NCBI GenBank assembly: GCA_008638375.1
Contig: CM018037.1
Span: forward strand, 34,085,076-34,149,075
Direction of reading: 5' to 3'
From: Nyssa sinensis
Taxonomy: Eukaryota > Streptophyta > Magnoliopsida > Cornales > Nyssaceae
Length of the DNA stretch: 64,000 nt
Shown here: in pieces, positions 56,753 through 64,000 of the stretch
Layout of the letters: every line of letters begins with the position of its first letter
Numbering within the stretch: the stretch's first letter is position 1
Notes under the pieces: model-generated
Told to the model about the DNA's origin: nothing
Databases searched by the model: none
Seen by the model: the letters and a program-made list of their open reading frames with translations, nothing else
Position numbers and translations under genes: made by a program

Positions 56753-59477
56753 ATGCCTTCTCTCTTTATATCTGAACCTCTATCCGCCGAAGCTCCCAAG
56801 GACAAGAAGGAGAAGAAGATGAAGAACAACACAAACATCGAAACCCTAGAATTGGACTCTTCAGTTGATAAGAAGAGCAAGAAGGAGAAGAAGCTAAATA
56901 AAGCTAAGAAGAAGTCTAAGGCTTCTGAATCCGATTCTGAGGAATTGAACTTCAACGACTCGCAACAGAGCTCGCTGGAGAATAAGAGTAAGAAGAAAGA
57001 GAAAAAGAGAAAGACGTCGGAGATTGATGAAGACAACGAGGAGAAGAGTGAGACGAGCTCTGAATTAGGCGAACCTATGAATTTGAAGGCATCGAGTGGT
57101 GGTGAATCTGTGAAGAAGAAGAAAAAGTTGAAATTGACGGAGGCCGACGATGAAGAAGAAGCATTGGTTGGTGGTGGTAAAGATGAGAGTCCTAATGCGG
57201 TGTCGAATTTTAGGATTTCTGAGCCTTTGAGAGAGGTGCTGAAGTCGAAAGGGATTGAATCGTTGTTTCCTATCCAAGCTATGACTTTTGATACCATTCT
57301 TGATGGATCAGATTTGGTCGGTCGGGCACGTACTGGTCAGGTACGTATTCCTCATTTGGATAATTCTTTCTATGGTTATTTAATTTGATCTGAATTGTGT
57401 GCTATTTACATAATCAGATTAGTATTGTTCATAAAGGAGGAGCTGGGCGGTTAGGTCTAACCCCATACATGTGAAATTTTTAGAATTTTATTATTCTTTA
57501 CTTCAATGAAGTCTAAAACTTATGAACTTGCAAGTAATTTGGCGAATGTAAGAAGTACCAATTCGTGAAAATGTTTGAAATCAAGCCGTGCTGGCCTTTT
57601 TCTTGAATCTTCCGGATGTTGGTAGACTCTCTTTGGGATATTTTGGAATTAAGATGAGCTTTTGGCCGTTAGTTTTGGGACTTGTCCTGGTACTGGTCTG
57701 GATGGACTAAACATATTTAGTGGGGAGAAACCAGTTAGCTTCACATTCCGAACTTTTGCTTTGGAAAGGCATGGAATAGGCTCATCCAAGAAGGAAAGTG
57801 ACGCTAAAGTCTTCAATCAATCTGTTGACATTCTAGGGTTATGCTTTGTTAGTGCATTAGATATTTGGATGGGTCCATCCTGCAAAGAATGTGGTACTTA
57901 GAGTTGAGACCACAATCTTTCTTTTTTTGCTAGCCAGCTCCAATCAAGTGTGTTAAAACATCTTGTTACTCATTGTGCTAGCTAGTAGTCAAATTCTAAT
58001 GGTGTTACAACATAAAGTTCAACAACACTGTGACACTGAATCTATGACTTATATAAAGTTTTGTATGCTTTTAATTTTTAAATTAACGAGATCTTCCAGA
58101 TTTACAGTTTGATTTGAATTTTCATTAGCTTAAGTGCCTTCATTCATCATTTCGTGCCAGGAATTTTGTTTTCCTTGTGATATGGATGCAACAAGTGGAG
58201 GATGTTTCTGATATTATTGTGATTATAACCATCAATTCGAAGAAAAAAAATGTATAAGACAACTATAAGGTTATGAACAATATGTTCTACCAAAAAAGGT
58301 TAAGAACAATGTGTGTTGCCAGATGGAAAATATGCAGTGGCCTATATTTAATTGAGGATTTGGCCCCAGAAAAAAAGTGTTATGCTTAAGGTGTATGCCA
58401 TGGTATTGGCTCTACAAACAACGTGACCATGTAATGTCATTAGGAGTACTTGGGACATTTGGTCCTTGCTTTGAAATTTAGTTTGAGATGAGAATGTGAG
58501 ATAAAAATGAAATTGCAATGATGCCATTCAATGGAAGTGCACTCCCTTTTGACAAATAATATATTAAGCAGTGATTTTAAATGAGCTTTAGAAACGTTAG
58601 CTACCTGCTCTGTATGTGTCTCTCTCTGGTTTGATATCTCTACAACTGACGTGGAGTTCCAAAGCAAATTGGCTTCCAAACTACTAAGGCCTTGTTTGGT
58701 TCACCGTTTGGTATGGGCATTTGGGCATTTCTATGCCCAAATCTCGCAGTTTACTTTTTGATGGTGTTTGGTTGGACCAGTGGGGCCGCACTTATTGACC
58801 GGCCTGGAGCCCAAAATGGTCACTTTGAAAAAGTGGGACTAGCGAGCTTAATCAAAACGCCTAGCCCAAATCTTTAATCTATTAAGAGATAACCCCCATT
58901 TTTAGCTTTATTACTGTCCTGCCATAACACACGTAAATGCACTGCTTTCTGGAAAAGAGGGGCTTGGGGGCGGTTGGCTTTCTGATGCTGTTATATTATT
59001 ATTATTTTATTAATATATTAAATTTTATATATATATATATATATTTGTTATTGATAAAGATTATATAATTTTAAAAATATAATACATTGCTAAACACATA
59101 ATTTAATATTCAAACAACACTTTTCCACAATTCATTTTAACCATTCATCCAAACACTTAACAACTTAACTTAAACCGCACTTTTTCACATATGCTTAACT
59201 CAAAGTGCACTTTTACACAACTCATCCAAACGAGCACTGAATCACATCATGGAGAGTGATAATGCTTTTGAGCTGTCCTATTATATATTGTTTTATTTCT
59301 TGATGCATCTTGCACTAGGTCCTTCAAAATAATTAGGTATATGTCTTATTATTAGAAGACAAAGAAGAAAGAGAATGAGAGGAAAGAGAAGACTGGGGAG
59401 AAAGTCTACAGAAGAGTAAAACAAGGACCAGGTGGAGATAAAAGAAAACAATAGTGGAGGGAAAGAGTTGAGCAACC

Positions 59478-59534
<57 letters not shown>

Positions 59535-62500
59535 AAGAAATGAGAGAAAAGAAAGGATAGAAGAGTCCTGAGAAGGAGGCGAGAGGATAAACACTCAAAG
59601 CTCTTGCAATTTACTTTCTTTTTTTTTTTTTTTCCATAGTTGGGGCGTTACCCCCTTTTTACACAAATGAGGTCAATTTAATTTAACCATAAAAACAAAT
59701 AGAAATTGCCTTAAACTCATACTACCTGTCTACCACACATAGTAACAAATAAAGCCTAAAGTTATTATTTGTAAAGTCTAAAGTTATTATTTGTAAAGTC
59801 AACATAACTCAAGAAGATAGGAAAAAACAGCGATGTTATCCAGAAAAATTCCTAATAAGATCATGGTTTTAAATAACGATAGTTACGTTACGTATTGATT
59901 TTTTAACCCTCCGATATCGATACTTGCTGATATATCGGTGTGACTAAAATTCACAGTTGTATCGGCCGTTACAACTATTTTCTGTCCTTTTTTTTCCTTC
60001 TAGTTTTTAATATTCTTTATTTTATTTTTTTTGCAGATTTCTTTCGATTTCTACTTTTATAATATTTATATACAAGAGAGATATTTAACAAAATAATCCA
60101 AAAAAAATTGAAATAGATTACCAAAACATTTGTGTCAATACGAACTCAAAAAAACCTTTTGACCTCTAAATTTTTAAATTTTTTTTATTCCATAAATAAT
60201 CACACTAAATTGATTTTCATACTTATAATCATTTTTTGTTATTATTTATATTACTTGTAATGTTATTCAAATTAAATGACACTTTTTATTAGTTTAACTT
60301 TAAAAACTCATATAAAATAATAAAATATCTTCTTAAGTGTTATTTATAAGAAAAATATTTTTTAGGCTTTAATAAATCAAAAAATAATAGTAAAAAAATA
60401 AAAATGTGATAATTGTAATCAAGATATCCATATCAATGACTTTTAAGAGATTTGTTGGTATTTGAAAAAAAATTCATGGTTGCGGTTTCTGTTACGAATG
60501 ACCCTATATTCCCGCTACCATTACATCGCGATCGTGACCGAGTCACATCCCGTGACCGAATTAAGCTACTTTGACTGAAAAATCATTTTCTCGTGGGTCA
60601 TGAATCAACCATGGTTCATCACTTCCATTAAAAAAGGGGGCGGGGGGGAATGTCACTAAGATATTAGAAATCTTTTTATGCTATTTGGCTTTCTACATGA
60701 AAAAGATCTATTAAGGTAGAATTTTAATGTAGTTAGATCACGGTCAGTCAGTAATCAGTATTGCAAAATCTGTTGATGGGACTCCCATGGTAGATTTATG
60801 ACTTTCATTGTTCTATGGAGGAATGGTGAAAGCATATGAAAAATCTTTACTAATATACTGTATTTGCTAATTTGCTTCCTGTGCATAATTTTTATTTTTA
60901 TCTTTTCTTACGCCTTTGTTTTTTTCCTTCCCTTCCATTATTTTGTTGTATTTTCAGGGATTTAGTTAGGTTATTGTTCTTTTTTTACAAACATTTGATG
61001 CTGTGTTGTGAACTTGTGATCACTATTTTTAAAGTACATCAATATGCTATGCTAAACTAAGAATCTAGGATACATGTTTTTTTGTTGTCTTTAAATTTAA
61101 CCAAAAAAATAAAAAAGGAAGTATGAGAGGAAAAGAATAAAGAAAATTTCATCCCTCCTCCCTCTAGTGTTCTCCTTTCATTTGCTTTTGAGTTTGCTGA
61201 CATGGGGTTCAAGTAAGAATAATAATATGTTATGCTTTAGAGATTGACCAGTTAAGTGGAAGGGTGGACATTTTTCCTGAAACCATTTGATCCTTATCTG
61301 GTATGTTCGATGGTGGCACAAAGATGAGGCCTTCGAAGTATGCTATTTTTGGCTCTTTCAATATCAAACTTAATTGACGGACTTCTGATCCAGGCTTATG
61401 CTTTCCTTATGTTGCAGTTGAACTATTGAAGGAATTCATGTTTTCCAAAATTATGATATTTATTTTGGTACTGAATACTAGTTTCTCTTATTATGCTTTG
61501 CAACTGTACAGGGTAAAACACTGGCCTTTGTGTTACCTATATTGGAATCATTAACAAATGGACCTACAAAAGCATCACGGAAGACTGGATATGGGAGGGT
61601 GCCAAGTGTTCTTGTACTTCTACCTACCAGGGAATTGGCTACTCAGGTGTTACACAAGAACCTTAGTTTAAGAAATTTTTGTTTATTGATGATGTACTTT
61701 TTGAGTCTGATGTCTAATATGTTGTTATTTTCATTTTTTTATAATAGGTTTCCGCAGACTTTGAAGTTTATGGTGGGGCATTGGGGCTGATGTCATGCTG
61801 TTTGTATGGGGGAGCTCCCTACCAGAATCAACAGATGAAATTAAAAAGAGGGGTTGATATTGTTGTGGGAACCCCTGGTCGCATCAAGGTAGCCTTTAAT
61901 TCTATCTAATCTAAGCCCTGGTAGTGTTATGGAGAAATTTAAAATGATTTGCCTGTGGTATTACTAGTTCTGTGCATTTGATAAATGTGACCATCAACTT
62001 CCATCAAAATCTTGTAGGATCACATAGAGAGGGGAAATATTGATCTGAGCTCATTAAAGTTCCGTGTCCTTGATGAAGCTGATGAAATGCTGAGGATGGG
62101 TTTTGTTGAAGATGTTGAACTTATTTTAGGTATGTAATTCATCATATAGAATTGTTTCAGATTGATGCCAAAGTTGTTATAGCACAGTGGTTAAGTGCTG
62201 GCATGCCATCTTTAGGGGGATTGGTGGGTTCCAAAAGTTTAATTCTTATCATTGATTTTTTTTCTTTTAAAAAACAAGAAAAAAAGCTTTGGGATTATCG
62301 TATGGGTTGATCTTAATGGATATCTTGGATCACCCAAGATATAACTATCTTCTTGTATGTGACACACTATCTATAACTTATTGAGGAATGGATTGTTTTA
62401 CTTTTCTAAGAATAAATTTCTTGTGTTGGAAATGGGAAAAAATAAGTGGTTTTGTTTTATGTTTTGGCCTTGGATTGTATGAGGACTGCATATGGTTTTA

Positions 62501-64000
62501 TTAACTCCCCATTTGTTAAAATTTTATAGGCAAGGTTGAAGATGCAAGCAAAGTTCAAACACTTCTCTTCAGTGCCACCTTACCAGTCTGGGTGAAGCAG
62601 GTATGTTTCTTTACCAACATCTCTTATTTTAATCTCTGCTTCAAATTCAGAATTTGTAGCATATATGCTGTTTTTTTTCCTTCTTTCTTTTTCCTTATGT
62701 TTCCTTTTTTTTTTTTCACTACAAAAGTTGTGTTCTTATTTTAGTATCTAATATTATTTCCTACCATTCTTGCCCGCCATTCTTTCTCTTAACTGAAGCC
62801 CGTTTCCATTGTCAGATTGCTTCTAGGTTTCTGAAACCGAATAAGAAAACTGCGGATCTTGTTGGTAATGAGAAAATGAAGGCTAGTACCAATGTGAGGC
62901 ATATTGTGCTTCCCTGTTCTAGTTCAGCCAGATCCCAGCTTATTCCTGACATTATTCGCTGTTATAGCAGGTTGGTTGTTTCTGGTACCCTGCTACTTCC
63001 TAATTAATTATCATTGACAGACATTCTTTATAAAATTGTTGAATAATTCTATTCATTTAATCGCCCCATGATTTGTTTCTGATTTAGCGGAGGCCGCACT
63101 ATTATTTTCACTGAAACAAAGGACTCTGCTTCTCAACTTGCTGGGTTATTGCCTGGAGCACGTGCTCTGCATGGGGACATACAGCAGGCACAGCGTGAGG
63201 TGAAAAACATTGTTGTATTGCATAGATTTCTATTTCTTTCTTATTGGTTGGTTGTAGATTTTCTTCTTTTTGTTTCTTTTTGATTTGTTGTGCGCAAACT
63301 AGAAGTTTGTTCCTAAAGTTTATGGCTTTTGAGCTGTTAAAAATTTCTTCACAGCAACTCGTACTAACTAAAATAACTGTGGGAATCGTTCCAGAAGTTC
63401 CCCACTGCCTCCCATATGCACCACAAAAAATTGACAACCCTTCCCCCCCTCCAAAAAAAAAAACTACACTGACACCGCCCCACTGAAAAAACCACCCCCA
63501 AAAGACAGGGATATGTATTAGTTTTCCTATATTGAGGAAAAACTCATATTCCCTTTTTGTGGGGTGAACCGAAAGTATAATTTTGTTGCCTAACCTGTAC
63601 ACCCTAGGCTGCAGCCCCTCTCACCCTGTGGGACACCTAGGCATTGATTACAACTGCTTTGTCGTTTTCAGGTCACACTTTCTGGATTCAGATCAGGGAA
63701 GTTCTTGACATTAGTGGCCACAAATGTGGCAGCACGGGGATTAGACATCAACGATGTCCAGTTAATTATTCAGGTTTGTGTTTTTAATATTTTGTAGATG
63801 TGGATTCTGTCAGCCAACCATTGTTTTTAAGATTGTGTGAATGTACTGATTGTATTTATGGTTTAGTGCGAGCCTCCACGTGATGTAGAAGCGTATATTC
63901 ATCGATCTGGACGAACAGGGAGAGCAGGTGAAGCTGAAATTTGGCATTTTGTTGATTTTGAATTGTTATAGTTGCTTGAGCTTTTTTTTTGATAAGTAGT
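56753..64000 (+). CDS. RH7: nucleolar DEAD-box RNA helicase, RH7-like (3' end outside window)
   Basis: Nine exons are visible: 56753-57340, 61512-61646, 61748-61888, 62018-62129, 62530-62600, 62816-62970, 63088-63199, 63672-63773 and 63867-63927, giving 492 complete codons and one base of the next. The gene runs off the right edge after a GT donor at 63928. Residues 1 to about 150 are Lys/Glu/Ser-rich, resembling nuclear localisation and acidic tracts. The helicase core follows: Q motif (Gln173), motif I ARTGQGKT (split by intron 1 after Gln196), PTRELA, TPGR, DEAD (307-310), SAT (340-342), ARGLD, and HRSGRTGRA (484-492). The family (plant RH7/PRH75, animal DDX21) unwinds RNA during rRNA processing. 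The C-terminal GUCT region is expected downstream but unseen. Intron 1 is 4.2 kb and carries repeats. The start is the ATG opening [11 protein letters not shown]. Confidence 0.93.
58688..59237. mobile_element. Tourist-like MITE in RH7 intron 1
   Basis: The left end GGCCTTGTTTGG and the reversed right end GTGCTCGTTTGG are imperfect inverted repeats. Flanks are TAA (58685-58687) and TGA (59238-59240), a target duplication with one mismatch. Near the right end, several phrases of the type catccaaacacttaac repeat. It encodes no protein. Confidence 0.55.
59480..59531. repeat. (GA)26 microsatellite in RH7 intron 1
   Basis: About 52 bases of alternating G and A; adjacent sequence is also purine-rich. 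Confidence 0.95.
59857..60545. repeat. dispersed repeat with GTTACG/CGTAAC-type edges
   Basis: The left part (atcatggttttaaataacga, then ttacgttacgtatt) and the right part (catggttgcggtttctgttacg) suggest a foldback-like dispersed element in RH7 intron 1. Edges are approximate and no target duplication was resolved. Confidence 0.35.
62170..62280 (+). mobile_element. SINE-like segment in RH7 intron 4
   Basis: A perfect A-box type TAGCACAGTGG followed by ttaagtgctgg, then about 35 bp later a B-box-like gggttccaaaag, ending in an A-rich tail (aaaaaacaagaaaaaaa). It is in the sense orientation of RH7. The target duplication is not clear. Confidence 0.6.

Noticed and set aside
56728..57297. 189-codon open frame on the minus strand opposite RH7 exon 1
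   Set aside because: It is the shadow of a Lys/Glu/Ser-rich coding exon: AAG and GAA codons read as CTT and TTC on the other strand, giving a Ser/Phe/Leu-rich frame with no domain.
1..64000. Search for CRISPR arrays, operons, biosynthetic clusters or an unknown multi-gene system
   Set aside because: The five genes belong to separate, well-known plant families on both strands with kilobases between them. Regular spaced repeats are only microsatellites and small tandem duplications.

Overview
The window is nuclear DNA of a flowering plant, most likely a woody eudicot. The coding regions are split by GT-AG introns, several of them kilobases long and loaded with transposon debris. The protein families are plant specific, and the intergenic DNA is AT-rich with many microsatellites. 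Species cannot be fixed from the sequence alone. Exon structures were assembled by hand from splice signals, reading phase and family homology. All phases close without a stop.

Layout: (1) 1-4.6 kb: AT-rich intergenic DNA with a small MITE. (2) 4.6-14.1 kb, minus strand: a five-exon RAR1 co-chaperone gene (CHORD-CCCH-CHORD, 222 aa). Its second intron holds a truncated LINE and a tandem duplication that was later split by a MITE. (3) 16.3-38.1 kb, minus strand: a 20-exon K+/H+ antiporter of the KEA4/5/6 group (578 aa). Its introns carry two LINE relics, a LINE-type RNase H fragment, a deleted Ty1/copia element and three SINEs. (4) 42.6-44.7 kb, plus strand: a two-exon CDGSH iron-sulfur NEET protein (118 aa). 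(5) 51.2-52.6 kb, plus strand: an intronless GT47 exostosin-type xyloglucan glycosyltransferase, XLT2-like (484 aa). (6) 56.8 kb to beyond the right edge, plus strand: the first nine exons of a nucleolar DEAD-box RNA helicase of the RH7 type.

The five genes are unrelated in pathway: immune-receptor chaperoning, endomembrane ion homeostasis, organellar iron-sulfur handling, cell-wall xyloglucan side chains, and ribosome biogenesis. This is ordinary plant gene order, not an operon or cluster. I found no tRNA or rRNA gene, CRISPR array or novel multi-gene system.

The most informative observations concern how mobile elements and simple repeats sit relative to splice sites. A KEA splice donor overlaps a (GA)n microsatellite. 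A SINE lies 23 nt from another KEA donor. A duplicated segment preserves the empty site of a MITE. All five intronic retroelement relics with recognisable coding sequence lie antisense to their host gene.
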